Shown: positions 1 through 12,814 of the stretch, in pieces
Layout: each line of letters opens with the position of its first letter
How positions within the stretch are numbered: the stretch's first letter is position 1
Origin: Corylus avellana
Taxonomy: Eukaryota > Streptophyta > Magnoliopsida > Fagales > Betulaceae
DNA length: 64,000 nt
Direction of reading: 5' to 3'
NCBI RefSeq assembly: GCF_901000735.1
Contig: NC_081550.1
Location: forward strand, 950,669 to 1,014,668
Made by a program: the position numbers and the translations under genes
The notes under the pieces: model-generated
Told to the model about the DNA's origin: nothing
Seen by the model: the letters and a program-made list of their open reading frames with translations, nothing else
Databases searched by the model: none

Positions 1-486
1 AGCCGAATCCAGATGTACCTCACCTGATCTTTCGCTGGCGAACCGAGTAACGTTAAAATCGCCCCCAATACACCATGGCATATCCCACCAGCTAATCACA
101 CCCGCTAATTCCTCCCAGAGAAGCCTTCTATCCCTGCAGAGATTCGGACCATAGACTCCAGCAAAAGCCCATACAGAACGATCCCCAATATTCCTAAAAG
201 ACACCGCCAGGGTGTAGGTCCCCACACAGACGTCAACCTTCTCCACCACCCTGTTATCCCACATTATCAAAATACCACCCGAAGCCCCGCTAGAATCCAA
301 GCAACACCACTCCACATGACTCCTCCCCCATAAGCTACGAACTATATTGCGGGACATACTCCGAATCTTGGTTTCCTGAAAACAAACAATGTCAGCCTTC
401 CAATCTCTGAGCAAATTACTCACCCTCAACCGTTTGTCCTTCTTGTTCAACCCCCTCACATTCCAAGAAAGAATATTTAGCTTCAT
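1..486 (-). CDS. LINE ORF2 N-terminus (endonuclease), partial
   Basis: ORF2 begins at the ATG at 486-484 and is open for all 162 codons to the window edge. The start [14 protein letters not shown] is typical of the APE-like (EEP) endonuclease of plant L1-type LINEs. Other expected landmarks follow in order: FQETKI with the metal-binding Glu, GVYGP, and GGDFNV with the catalytic Asp and Asn. In this family the domain nicks target DNA to prime reverse transcription, and the RT domain would follow to the left. The ATG overlaps the ORF1 stop codon (ATGA). Confidence 0.88.
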   Translation of the reverse strand, partial: MKLNILSWNVRGLNKKDKRLRVSNLLRDWKADIVCFQETKIRSMSRNIVRSLWGRSHVEWCCLDSSGASGGILIMWDNRVVEKVDVCVGTYTLAVSFRNIGDRSVWAFAGVYGPNLCRDRRLLWEELAGVISWWDMPWCIGGDFNVTRFASERSGEVHLDSA

Positions 487-2888
487 GAGACCACTCTATG
501 CCCCCTTCCCTTTCTATTGCCCCGGCTAGAGCAAGCACTCCTAGTGTCATAATTTACCGAGCACTCCAAATTCCTAACCTCCCTTTTGCCTTTCGTGCCA
601 CTACTCGGATTAATTATCATCGCACTATTCCTCCATTCCTCTTCCAAAAAAGTCAAAAGCGCTAGCAATTGCAGCTTGTGGCCCGTATACGAAATCCCCA
701 CAATCGGATAAATCTCATTAGCACATTGAATGACCCAATCCGAATAGCCCGACTCCCCAGCCGTAGGTCCATACGTATTCAGAGGATAAGGCCCATTAAC
801 ATCAAAAGGAACCGGAATTACCTCTCGGGTCTCAACCCCCCTGCTGCCCTTTCCCACCGGTTGGACATATTCACACAAATCCCCACCTTCTGAGCACCCA
901 GCTACCATATTCAGATGATCCCCATTAAGCGGAGTATCATGCCCACTATACCCAGCACAGTCTTCTATAATCTGAGAAGAACCCAGTCCTCCACGAGCCT
1001 TTACCCCTCCCATAAACCCCACACTGTGCGACCAGGGCAACAGATCCCTAACCTTAGTCCCTGGAGAATACATTACCGAGGTCTCTGGCGATCGACACTG
1101 TCTCCGGCGACTAGAATCTTCCTCCCCACTAACCGTCGACTCCAACATCGGCGTTCCCAGAACAACGCTGGCCTTCAGACGCGACCCCACACCATTTGAC
1201 ATCTTTCCCGGCGCATCCTGCTCGAGATCGGCAGTCTGGGCATCCGGCGAATCCTGCTCCGTCTCTACCTGTGTCGAACCCGCCGCTTCTGTGGCCACCA
1301 GGAGCTTCGCCGGCCCACTCTGACTAGCTTGGCCTGCCTTCAATCGCAACCCCTCACCTCTAATCAAAATTTCCGGCGTAACCTGCTCTAGATCGGCGGT
1401 CTGGGTTACCAGTGAAAGATGCCCCAACGCTTCCTGAGTCGAATCAGCCGATTCTGTGTCCACTGGAAGCTTCGCCGGCCTCCTCTGAGTACCTCCGGTT
1501 GCTTCTCTCGCAATCTCTCCGGTGGGGGTAACTCCTGATACCTCCACGTGAGCTACCGGAACGTCGGCAGGGATGACCGTAACTGCCGGCGATCTCTTCT
1601 CCAAGCTCGGGTCTCCTCCCGATGACGACGCCCCATAAACTCCGGTCGAGCCCAAAGTCTGATCCACCAGCCCGTCCCTTATACTCAACGGGTGAGACCC
1701 AGACGATCTCTCACCCTTGGGCCCAACATAACCCCGACCCTCCTGGCCCATTCCGGATCCCATACTAACTTTACGCTTATACACCATAATCTTTTTCTTT
1801 ACCTTAAGTCCTCTCGTGGGCCTAATGCCATATCTGCCAGCCCTCTCTTTTCCTTTGGGTGCTCTGCCCTCCTTCCCTGATTGAGCTGAACCCAGGCCAC
1901 TCCCGAGCCTTGGATCGTGGTCGTCAGTCCCATTCTTCCCCTCCAGCTTGCCACTTGTTCCAGCAGAATGGGCTGGAACACCAACCCCATCTACCTGCTG
2001 AAGCCCACTTCCTTCCAATCTTAAGAGAGCCCTTTCCAACCTGTGAATCCCAATATCGATTTCCCCTTTCAGCCGATATAACGTCTCTCTGCATTCCCGG
2101 AGCTCAAGACTTACACAAGCATGGTGTTGCTTCTGACACTCAACAACCTCCCGTCCCGTCAGCACATGCATAGTGCTATCACGCGACACAGACGCTTTCT
2201 CCCGCGTTTGAAATCTACTCGCCGGAACCAAAGGTTCTTGAACTTCCTTTCCCCTACTTCTCCTCCCCTCCGACAGTCGAGAACCATCCACCTCTTGGCC
2301 CCTTGGGGTCTTCGCCGGAACCTGTTTCTCCCTCACTGATGAGGACTCCTTCAACCAACTGGGCACTCGCGCCACAGGCCCTGAAAATGGACCAAAACAC
2401 TCCTCCGCCGAAGATTCTGACAGCCCCACAACCTCAGCGTAGCTCCTCCTTTCTTTCCCCTCGTGCTTCTTCTCTTCATGAATCCTCTTATCTTCCTTGG
2501 GAGCTCGAAGGGACAGTCTTGCTATGCGCACTTCCGAGATAAAACGTTTCCAACCTTGCCCGAATCGCCCTTCTGGAATAAGGACAGAACCGCATCTCCG
2601 CCTCCCATCAAATTCCTCCAACGTCAGGAAATACCCGTGCCTATTAGAGCGACGTTGCGCAATGAAACGTGGGTAACCCGCTCTAGACTGATCCCAAAAT
2701 ACTTCTGAACTGTCCACCGCCACCAGAACCTCCATATTACGTTCTAACCATTCTAACTCATCTCTCTTGATGAAGATAGACCTTTGCTTCCCTTTGCTCC
2801 TCTCGAAGATCCTTACCCCCGAAGCCCCTGCCTTCACCACCAGTTCAAAATCTTTCGCCTCTACTGACCATCTTCTTCCTCCCGCCAT
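483..2888 (-). CDS. LINE ORF1 protein
   Basis: An intact 801-codon frame precedes the endonuclease ORF2 in the same element. Residues about 5-115 form the conserved N-terminal module of plant LINE ORF1 ([10 protein letters not shown] near residue 7, then a basic and aromatic stretch), presumed to bind nucleic acid. I see no CCHC zinc knuckle. The middle (about 150-690) is low-complexity and Ser/Gly/Pro/Glu-rich, with an internal direct duplication around residues 460-580. A conserved end ([16 protein letters not shown] and a Leu-rich stretch) follows. A diverged relative of the N-terminal module occurs at 55037-55372. This is a transposon protein, not a host gene. Confidence 0.85.
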   Translation of the reverse strand: MAGGRRWSVEAKDFELVVKAGASGVRIFERSKGKQRSIFIKRDELEWLERNMEVLVAVDSSEVFWDQSRAGYPRFIAQRRSNRHGYFLTLEEFDGRRRCGSVLIPEGRFGQGWKRFISEVRIARLSLRAPKEDKRIHEEKKHEGKERRSYAEVVGLSESSAEECFGPFSGPVARVPSWLKESSSVREKQVPAKTPRGQEVDGSRLSEGRRSRGKEVQEPLVPASRFQTREKASVSRDSTMHVLTGREVVECQKQHHACVSLELRECRETLYRLKGEIDIGIHRLERALLRLEGSGLQQVDGVGVPAHSAGTSGKLEGKNGTDDHDPRLGSGLGSAQSGKEGRAPKGKERAGRYGIRPTRGLKVKKKIMVYKRKVSMGSGMGQEGRGYVGPKGERSSGSHPLSIRDGLVDQTLGSTGVYGASSSGGDPSLEKRSPAVTVIPADVPVAHVEVSGVTPTGEIAREATGGTQRRPAKLPVDTESADSTQEALGHLSLVTQTADLEQVTPEILIRGEGLRLKAGQASQSGPAKLLVATEAAGSTQVETEQDSPDAQTADLEQDAPGKMSNGVGSRLKASVVLGTPMLESTVSGEEDSSRRRQCRSPETSVMYSPGTKVRDLLPWSHSVGFMGGVKARGGLGSSQIIEDCAGYSGHDTPLNGDHLNMVAGCSEGGDLCEYVQPVGKGSRGVETREVIPVPFDVNGPYPLNTYGPTAGESGYSDWVIQCANEIYPIVGISYTGHKLQLLALLTFLEEEWRNSAMIINPSSGTKGKREVRNLECSVNYDTRSACSSRGNRKGRGHRVVS

Positions 2889-5800
2889 GCTACCAGCCCG
2901 AAATCAGAATACACTCTCACGCGCCACCACTCTCTGATTCAACCACTCGAAACTCCCAACTATTTGTCATGGAAGTAGCCAATGCTAGAACATGAAAAAT
3001 AAAAAATAAAAAATAAAAAACACAACTAAAGAATCTTTCCACTCTTCAGAAAGAGCCGAGAAAAAAGATGAAGCTGGTGACTGCACAAAGCAACTGAAAT
3101 CAAAAATAGAAGGGCTTGAGCAGATGCAATGGGGGCAAACACGACCAAAAGTCTGACTATTTCCCTCATGTCAAAAAAAAAACAACATAAAACATATTGG
3201 GAAAGATAGGCAGACCGAAGTGTTGAGAACAACAGATAAAAGCTCTCCAACACAACATTTGAGCAACAACCTCATCCTTGCAACAGTAAAGAAATTTTTT
3301 AGACGCCTGGTTTCAATCATCACTGCTGTTAAATGAGTTACACACACACACACACACAAGGACAACACAAGCTGACAGAATGAGCACAAGACTTTCTTAG
3401 AAAATGAAAAGAGAAACCTGAATAGATATCTTCACTAATATTGATAACACGCGAGGCCTTGCTAATACCACCCCTGGTTATGTGAAAAACTCTGTCAAAA
3501 ACATCTGGATGGCCATAATGCATACGGACCCTAAAAATGAATTATGACATCAATGTCAATGAACCTCAATTTAGGATATACCAGGAAGCCAATCAAATCA
3601 CTTACATAATTCGAATGAACTTACTTTAAAGGATTTGCCAAAACACGCTGACCCAGAGTCACAAAGCTACTTTCTTGATTGGACATAAATGAGGCTAAAG
3701 AAGAGACACTGCATATCAAAATAGATATTTAGTTGACAGTATATGAATAGAAAATATAGTCAGAGAGTGAGATTTAAAATAAATAAGGATTCAATGGATA
3801 TACCTTCCAGTGAATACATGTTCCCTGACACCAAGTATGGTGGGAAAACGAATACCATGATGACGATGGAATTCTTCAAGAAGGTTTCTCATCTTCAAGG
3901 CTTCCTCAAAATAATTATCCTAAAGTATAAATATTAAGCAACAGTACAGCTAATCAGAGCTGCAAAGAAAATTTTCAGACACAAACACTATGTAATCCAA
4001 CGAGAGTGGAATAAGGCAAGAGCCTATCTTTTTTATTGGAAAACCATAAATGAAACAAATAAAAGAAAGTAAAAACCAAAGATAAGTAAAATCCGGATGC
4101 TCATGGAACATGGAATGGGTACCTGATGAGGTGTTCAACTAACTATAGGATGTGGAATGATTGATGGTAGGGTAGACATAACTTTCTATAAACTTTTCAT
4201 CGAAAGATGAAATTTGATGGGCCAGTCTTTTAAGTTAAAACATTCATAATTTTCATTCGACTACTTATCAAAAAAATAATTTTCATTAGTCTTAGTCGAA
4301 AAGCTTGTAATATATGTAAGATAATAGTATACTTAAATTACTGTCTTTCAAAGTATAAACAAAGGAAGGAAACAATCTAAATGTTTGATCAAATTTGGTA
4401 TGAAAGTGCGCCACTTTTGGGATCATGTGGTTCGGAACACAGTTCACTAGGAAATAATATATTCTGGAAACTATGGTAGAAACTGAATGACAGAGTCTGA
4501 CAGAAAAGTTATTATAGTAGGAATCACCCAAAAAAAAAAGAACCAGAAATGGGTTCTTTACAATTTGTGTTAATGACATTTATAGAAGTCCGATCTGATT
4601 AAGGTATCAATTTTGTGGTTATGTCCCTCCAAAATAAACAAAGTCACAGATGTGATAAATATATCGCTTTGAATCTCGCTTTTACGTGGCTTTGAGGAGT
4701 ACGCGGCTTTGAGGATTAATAGTAATATAATGATCCATAGGAATTGAAATAGAATTGAGAATTTGTGTGGGGTGTCAATGATGCAACCACCGCAATGTGC
4801 AAGATGGAGCTCCTAAAATGCCCAGCCAGTCATGAAACCTGCTTACAAGCTTTAAAGGACTTGAAAGCGTCATAATGTACAGAAAGAGATTAAAGATAAA
4901 TAAATAAAGAAAAAAAAAAGGGAAAGATCTTTACAAGGTGACTCTAACCTTGGTAACCCAACCAAACTTATGCTAGAGCTCTAGAGACTGGCCTACCAAG
5001 TGATTGACCTTTAGTGAAATTCAAGAGAGGGATGATGCATGTTATAAAATCAAACCAGGCAGTCATACATCCATTTGTCTATTAAAACCAGTATAGTTAA
5101 CAATGTTGGTCCTATTGACCGGTAATAATACTGTCTTTTCTTAGCATTTTTCAATACACATAAAACCAAACTCCAAAATGAACTTTTACCATGAGAATAC
5201 TTTCTCAATGTAATTGACTGAGGGGCAAAACATTAAAAACCCAGATGATTGAGTTACTCGGCTAAAAAAAATGGATCACCTGATTCATATCAATTGTCTG
5301 AACTGCATTTCCACGAGTGAATATGATTGCATGGTTTTGGTTCTCAGGTATTCCTTCACCAAGCTTTGGATTTCCAGGCAATTTTATGGAGTATATTTCC
5401 TGCAAAATCAGAACGATATAAGTAAAAGAAAAATTCAACAATAACGTACACGAACATCCATGAGAGCACAACCAAGAGGTTATTTTAAAGCTTTCAAATT
5501 ATTCAAATAAAAGTCCCCATAATTTATAAGTACTTTAACAAGAAGTTCAACAAAAATTTCATCTTTGAAATAAACTTCGGTATACGTAGTTGGATGGAAA
5601 ATCTAAAGGTTACACGAAAACCTCAAGAGAAGATACTCCCCCAGAGCTCAAGTTATCAAAAAAGTTTCCCAAGACAAAAATATGTGCCTAACTGTCCTGC
5701 ATAATCTACAAGCATAGATAACTGCTCCCAGGAGCAAGCTACCTTGACCATCTTCCAAAGTTATAAATAACCTACTGATCAAATGCTGCAGAGGCGGACA

Positions 5801-8800
5801 GCTCTACATTCAGTAACGCCACAGTGACCTCCGAAGCGATCTTCTTCTAGTTGCGGGGCAAAATCCGGCAGCCAATTGCTGGCTCTGAATAACTAGCCCA
5901 GTACAAGTACAGATAACTGCTCTCAGATTCTACCAAGTTTACAGTAAATTTAAAAATACTATTGTTGCAATTCTGCTAAATGGAATGTAATGCCGTAGGG
6001 ATCCATATGTAAACATAGTATCTATTTAGATACACTCAAATAACCCCTTCTCGTAAAAGAATATATGCTGACCTCCCCACATTCTTGTGGAAGTTGACGT
6101 TGTCCCCAGTTTTAAGCAGACAAAATGGACTATATCAGTGTTATACATAATGCTTTTGTTCTAAGGAAAAGCTAAAAACCAAGGGGTGGATTCAGTTAAG
6201 CTCTGACTATGACTAGGGCAGTGATGATGGTCAATGAACGGTAATATTCACAATGGTGTTAATGCGGGGTCTAATTATTGGTTTATACTACCTTGCTGCT
6301 CTTGCTTTCCTCTTTCTATTCTTGTTATTCCTATTTTTCAAACCTTTCATGTCTAACTTCAGGCAGAACAATAACAACGCATTTCCAATGATGGTAAGGA
6401 AGAGAAAGTTATCAAGTAGATTCCTTTTTCATAAGTTATCAAGGAAGAAACGAGACCACTGTCTCTCCTTTTTCTAATAATTTATCATTCATCCAATAAA
6501 AGAAAGGAAAAGAAGAAGAAGAAGAAAGAAAGAAACAAGACCACTATCATCGATCTTTGCAGGCCAAGCCAACCGGTAGCAATACTCGAATTATCATAAC
6601 AGGTAATTGAGAATTTAGAGATTGGGGATGTGAGGAAGAATACATGCCAAATCAAATGGGAACATCATTTTAAAAGGAATGTGTTATCTCAGTAGGATGC
6701 ACTTTACTCATGTTCTTGTCTCATCTCTAATCAAGTCAATAATTGAAGTATTATTGTATCATAAACAAATAAAAGAAGCCAGAAATGAAACAATAACCTT
6801 TGCTCATGTACTTTTCTCAAACAACAAACAAAATCAAACAATCCATACACTTGGATATAAAATAGATGCTGTCTTTCAAAATATAGATGGGTCATTAAGA
6901 TCATCAATCAACATGGGACAACCCTTGTTTGCAGCAACAAAAGACTTCTTTAAAATATGAAGTGGTTAGCTAGTGCCAGCATCGAAGGACAAAAAAACAA
7001 GTAACTGAACCTTATCTTTCCCGTTGATATCAGCTTTCACAAGCTTTGAGTAGAATTCCTTGTGCGATATACCATCCTTTAAATTTTCAACTTCATCAAT
7101 AAAAGCAACTCGAAGAGCTTCATTTCTGACATCAAAATAAAAAAGAGAAAATTAGATATCTAAAGAGTAATTATTTAAAGCATCTCCAACAAACAAAATT
7201 ATTATAATCGAATTTTTGAAAATAAACATCTCAAAAACAAATCCAAGAGAACCCATATTTCTTTTCATTGCATTAGAAAAAAGTCACCTCTGCATAAGCA
7301 ATGCAATATCAGCAGCCTCAGGTTTTTGTTCCTCTTTCTGTTTTCCATATATTTGACATGTAACCACATATGTAAACTTAAGATCTGCCTGAGCCCGCGC
7401 TTCAGGAGATAGTTCGAAACCTCGAGTGTCAGTTGCATCATTACTAGAAACTGCAGCCTCCAAATCTGACATTGACAATACATGAGGTAACTGACCATGC
7501 AGGATAAAACAAAAAACAAGACATACTTGGTTATGCTAACCTTCAGAAGTTATCCTCTCTAAATAAGTCTGGAGCATAAGAGCTTTTCTATAGTACATCA
7601 TCCCACGAACTGCAAAACTCAAACAATTTAGCATTTTACAAGAAAAGCTATCATCATATTGAGACAACCACAGATGCACGTGTTGGGTTAAGACATATAA
7701 ACAAAAACCAAATGAACTCATTTTGTTATGGAGACCAAGAAATGTCCCTACATTATCAAACCAACACCTACAAACTACTAACATTTTCAAGCTGCCTAAA
7801 GCATTGAAATGCTTGCCCCAATCGTTTACAGTGATACAATAATATGAATGAACACACTCTCGTATGTCTATATGACGAAGAAAGAAAAAAAAACATATGG
7901 AAAGGAGACAATTCTCAAGATTAAAACCAAAAGAATATTGCATAGAGAAAAAAAATCTACCAGTTCTAGCCAATGTTTGTCCCCTGTACGAGACCCAAAA
8001 CCGAAGTTCAAGGGTATCATTAAGATTCCTCAGAAGTTCAGAGTCAGGCGTATTCTCATCACGACCAATTCGGGCAAGAAAGTTCTTCCACTCATCTGTG
8101 GTGCAATAATATTACTATTAATATGATAAGCAAGAAGTTCAAGACTCCTATTGCTACTAAAATAAAATTCAATCGCCATAAAGAATTAGTGGAATATTCA
8201 GCACAGCACATCAAGTTATAGTCCACAGGGAAAAAACACAGGATCAATATTTAGCAGACAGAAATATATTGTAGGTACTAGTTGAGCCAAGTATTTAATT
8301 AGCAAAAATATATCAGTACCACTCAAATTTCTAATAGCTAACTATACAACAATAATAATTACTCCAGGTAATAGTTATTCTTCATTTTGGCTGGTCCCAA
8401 ATATTGTAGGTAATTTTGGAAGAAGCAGACTTATCCCCACGACTTCACAGGATACAACATGGAAGAACAGATCAACAGTGGAACAAGTACATATTAGCAA
8501 AGTATGAAGCTGATAAAGATAAGGGAAAGGACCAACTTTGCAATTTGTCATGCCAAGTAATTTTCAGTACTTCAATTTCCCCATACTCATAGACTATACT
8601 TCCTGGGCATACGAGGTGCCAAATACAGGGCTTTTCAACATAATACAAATGGCATATGTAAATGGACATTCCATACTAAAAAATTAATAACAAGATATAT
8701 GGCCAGCAAATTAGAGTATGTTTTTCTGGTTATTTTTTGATTGCTTGTTTCTTTCAAGCTGAGCTTATATGATATATATGGTCCAGCTTGAGGGAGAGTG

Positions 8801-10129
8801 GTAGAAGATTTATTTGGGTTTAAGGGATATTTTTGTCATTGTTATATTTCCCTAAACCTGATAATAAAATGTGTGTGGTGGGCTACATAACAAGTTGAAC
8901 AACAACACAACAGTAACGTGCCTCCACGTTTTCTATCTAAACTGTTTATACAAACTACAATGGTAATGCAAGATATGTTCAAAGAGAGTTCATAAATAGA
9001 AAATGTCACATCCACACAAAGCAAACATAAAAATCCAGTACTCTCCAGCACGTGCATAATGGTATGATTTGTTGTCTCATATTAACTCGAGAGACATAGT
9101 ATGAATAATTAGAACATGATTAAACAGTTCCCAAACTTGATACAAACTAGGATCCCAAAAGAAGAAAGAAAACATTTGCTAGAGAGGCTAATGTTTACGA
9201 GAAGGAACTTTTTCTCCCTATTTATATTTTATTTTTCCTTGAAAAGTAGAAGAACAAGATCTTCGTATTTAAGGAGCAATAAAAGAACAAGAGCCTTTTA
9301 TTTTTATGTCTCATTATGAATAGCTGAGCAATCAAATAAAGCGGAAATACTAAGCACAAGCAGGGAGTACCTGGATATATTTTCTGAAGGTAAAATAAAA
9401 GTGATATCCCATCCTCATTTTTCTCTTGGAGTTCAGCCTTACTATAAAGTACTGTCTCAGAATAATATGGAGTGAACACACTGCATTTTCATATAGAAAA
9501 ATATGAGGATGCTAGATTTATCAAGCAAAAGTATTGATACCTCCAAAAGCGGAAGAGATGCATGAAAGAAAAGGTATGACCTGAATGATAACATCTCACG
9601 TACTGGCTTGGCTACCGGCATCTCCATGAAAAGGGAATTAGTGAAGAACTCCAGCCTACGCTGGGCCTCAAGATTTCTGGGAACATTTGAGGCTGAATCT
9701 TTGATAGTCAACAACGAAAACAATCTTTTGACTTGAGCTTTCTGCATATCTTCCGAAATTAGTCAATCTCATCAAGAAAGTAAAAACAGATGTTTCTTTA
9801 TAAAAGATAATTGAAAACAAGTCCTCCCAAACATACCAGCTCAGCATCTTTGGGCCATTTCAGCTTTGCAAAAAGACGACCCTCAATCCTTGCTTTTGAC
9901 AATGCATTCCAGGTTTCGTAGGAATCCCTAAAATATGCATTCAACACAGCATCAAAATTATACATTCAAGGAAAAAGGAAAATAAATCTATCTGATGCAG
10001 GAGCATACACTAAATACTCGCATAAACAGACCTCATGTTAGTAGAAAGAACATCATGTCTCACAACATCGTAGAGATCTTGAACAGCTTTAACAGCACCG
10101 TTTTCATACTCTGGAGTTTCCACCTCTTT

Positions 10130-12814
10130 CTGTACAGTGTAAAAAACAAGATTGAATAAGTAGTATCGAAGCTATTCCCCAGTAATATGTTGGAAAAAAA
10201 AAATGAAGAATTTTATTAGAGAAATTAATATCAATACCCGCAGAAAAAGAATTTTATTAGAGAAATTACTACACTCAAATGATTATATTGATCGGCCCCT
10301 CCAACCCCTGAAACATAACAACTACCTCACATCCAAAAAGAGTGAGCTTGATTCTGCACAGGATCTTAAAGAACATTTTAACTCTCCCATCAGAACCCCA
10401 AAATCATTTCAACCAAATCATCCCAAGAGAGTAGCAGAAAAAAGACTCCACTAGACAAATTCTAACTAGGGCTATAAATGAACAAAGCCACTCGCGAAAA
10501 GATTAAGGCTCGGCTCGGGATCGATTCATTTATTAAACGAAAAGAACTTGACCAAAAATTTAGACTCATTTATTAAAAGAGCTGAACTCGTATAAACACA
10601 ACTCGTAATGGCTTTTGGCCGGTTACTCACCTTTTCATCCGGTTCTATATCTTCTTTGCTGGTTAAGAATGTTTTGAGACCAATCCAGCATCTTTCAAAA
10701 CTGATTCAGTAGGTTTTTTTCCAGTTCAGTATATTTGTTGACCAGTTTAGTGGTTTTCTCTCCAGTACAAAGCATAATTTGATCGGTTGTGGTTTTCTTT
10801 TGGGTCATAGCATGTTCCAACTGGTTCTGTGAGGTTCTAGCATGGTTCATGTAGGTTCAATTTAGTCCAGTACAATTTTAGATGGTTCTTGCTCCTTGAC
10901 TAGTTCAGATGGCTTTTTTAGCCTATTCAGTTGTTTTTCGGCCTATTCAAGTGGTTTCTTAATCGGTTCAGGTGGTTTATCGCTCGATTCAGCTACATGG
11001 AGCAACAAGTGTTGGTGACTTGTGGATCAAAACTCAGCTTGGGAGATGCAGGATCCGCATCCATACCTAACTTGCATGCGGGCTTCACCACAGAACGCTA
11101 CGCAGAACACGACCCCACAACCAAATCCACAATCTCCAAATCTGAGCCCTTCAACGCCAAGGAGGTCTGAACACCTTGCTTTGCCAAAATAGGAACGTCG
11201 ATATCCAGCGAAGCCTACACATACCCACCAGCTGGATAAAAAAACTCACGACCAACTTCAAAACCCAAAGCGAAAACCGGATCCGAGTGCTTTTGAACCC
11301 TCCGGGAGATGGGTTTGTGCGGGTGGACCGCACCTATGCCAGACCCAATCATCCCACCTAAGTTTCGTTTCTTGCTAGGCTTAGGGGTCCACTGCTCACC
11401 ACAACGAATGCCACCGACCAGAAAACTACCGAGTGACACCACCAAAAAAAAAAACATAAAACCAAAGTACACCTCCAAAGAACAAACCAAATCAATTTTG
11501 TTTTCCACACCGGAGATTTTCTTGGTCACAACTATAGTTCTTTTAGAGCTTCATCAAGGCATTGCCTATGTGGACTCTAAGCCCACACGAGCCGTGCTGC
11601 CACCAAAGGGAGACCCAACCAGACATGAAGTTCCACAACAAAAAGAGAGGAAAACCAAGACAACTCAGGAGATTAGACAAGGATCTTAAACCTTAAACCT
11701 GCTCTGATACCATGTCGTAATTTGCATGAAAAGTTTAGAAAAAAAGTGGAAACTAGATACTTCTCATGTAGCCTCACATAATAATTATACAAAAAATACT
11801 ACAATGACTAAAATATCCATGACCTCTAAACCCTACAAACTCTTCTAAAATACTTAAACATTGTTACACCCTTCCCGTGCCCAGATGAATACAGGCCTCT
11901 GCTTCCAACTTATTTAGGCATCGTTGATAGTGCTTAAATCATGAAACACCTCCTCAACTATCAATGGTACAAACCATCTTTGCCATCTTCAGGTAACGTC
12001 TGCAAATACTTCTTACCATAACCGTCCATTAATTGAAATTTTTGAATTGCCAAATTACCCAATTTATCCCTGCCTACGTCTTATATTTTATGTCTTATAT
12101 TTTATCATGACCCTTCCCTACAACCATCTCCGCATACAACCATTGCCCATTCTCCACCAACTGCAACAACTATCGAAAACCACCCTGAGTTTTTTCTTCT
12201 CTGCTCCCAAGCTTACTATGAGGCTCAAGAAAATTCACCACCTTCCTCATCTGTTCAACACAGGCACCCCATCCTCTTCCTTCACGTCCCTTCAGTATAA
12301 CAATGAAACTTCACCACCCTCCTACGCCATACTCTGATAACTCCAAAAACCTCCCATGCCTATTCGCAAGCATATGGGCAATATATGTTACATCACTAGA
12401 CCTGAACGACCTATAAAAATCACTCAAATTCTCTCCCCTTATCAACTCCAGCATTGATCGCTGCCACTTCACGCTCAGTTTGCCCAAAATAACCGAACAA
12501 TAGGTTCCTCTGCTCCTTCCAGCAAAACGAAGACCTCCTTTCCCCTCTTCGTATCAGAGCTCAAATGATTTTGCTTCGACATAGAAGAATCCCAAAAATC
12601 CCATCTTCACCCTCCTCATTCACGCGTTAAACAGAACTGCTATTACTTAGAAGGCAATAATAATGAAGCTAACATTCTAGTTGTAGTGTTCACCAATTCG
12701 ACAGTCAATGAAACATTGTATGTATCCATATATCAGATACTAAAGAACAAGAAGAAAGAATGATACTTTTTATCAATTAAAGCAAAAGTAAAGATAAGAT
12801 TTACTAATACGAAC
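10130..12814 (-). repeat. 2.7-kb intron of copy A with an LTR-element-like interior
   Basis: This long intron lies between the exons at 12815-12935 and 10032-10129 and recurs at 40633-43317 and in part at 36965-38313. At 11701-11712 is GCTCTGATACCA, the reverse complement of TGGTATCAGAGC, the tRNA-iMet primer site of plant LTR elements, followed by TG (11713) as expected at an LTR edge. That suggests an old non-autonomous LTR element on the minus strand; I could not find a second LTR. About 10456-10620 resembles AT-rich hAT-type filler (GGCTCGGCTCG), and 10620-10990 is a degenerate repeat of GGTTC/CAGTTCAG units. The open frames at 10931-11689 and 12047-12337 look non-coding. Confidence 0.5.

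Larger units (their letters stand above)
1..2968 (-). mobile_element. LINE (L1-like) retrotransposon, 5' portion
   Basis: This is the 5' part of a non-LTR retrotransposon on the minus strand, running off the left edge. It has a short leader (about 2889-2968), a complete ORF1 and the start of ORF2 with an endonuclease domain; both frames are open. Its right border is set by comparison: from 2969 the sequence matches the GSL8 intron of copy B from 28874 onward, while left of it nothing matches. It therefore sits in the intron that would follow the last copy-A exon (3418-3530). The left target-site duplicate and the reverse transcriptase are outside the window, so completeness cannot be judged. 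The open frames suggest a fairly recent insertion. Confidence 0.85.

Noticed and set aside
3346..3358. CA run, and other direct repeats, considered as CRISPR-like arrays
   Set aside because: Simple microsatellites in plant introns; no spacer-repeat pattern anywhere in the window.
6253..6477. 74-codon hydrophobic plus-strand frame, also at 33018-33257
   Set aside because: Intronic, its start and length differ between copies, and it is opposite to the gene; hydrophobicity comes from T-rich DNA.
7536..7973. 145-codon minus-strand frame that looks like a gene
   Set aside because: It is exon 7541-7609 of copy A plus read-through into the adjoining introns.
11309..11689. 126-codon plus-strand frame, repeated at 41812-42192
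   Set aside because: It lies in a GSL8 intron inside repeat-derived sequence; the repeat of the frame only reflects the duplicated block, and copy B is disrupted.
12047..12337. 96-codon plus-strand frame, repeated at 42550-42840
   Set aside because: Pro/Ser/Leu/His-rich, no recognisable family, intronic; identical copies are due to segment C, not selection.
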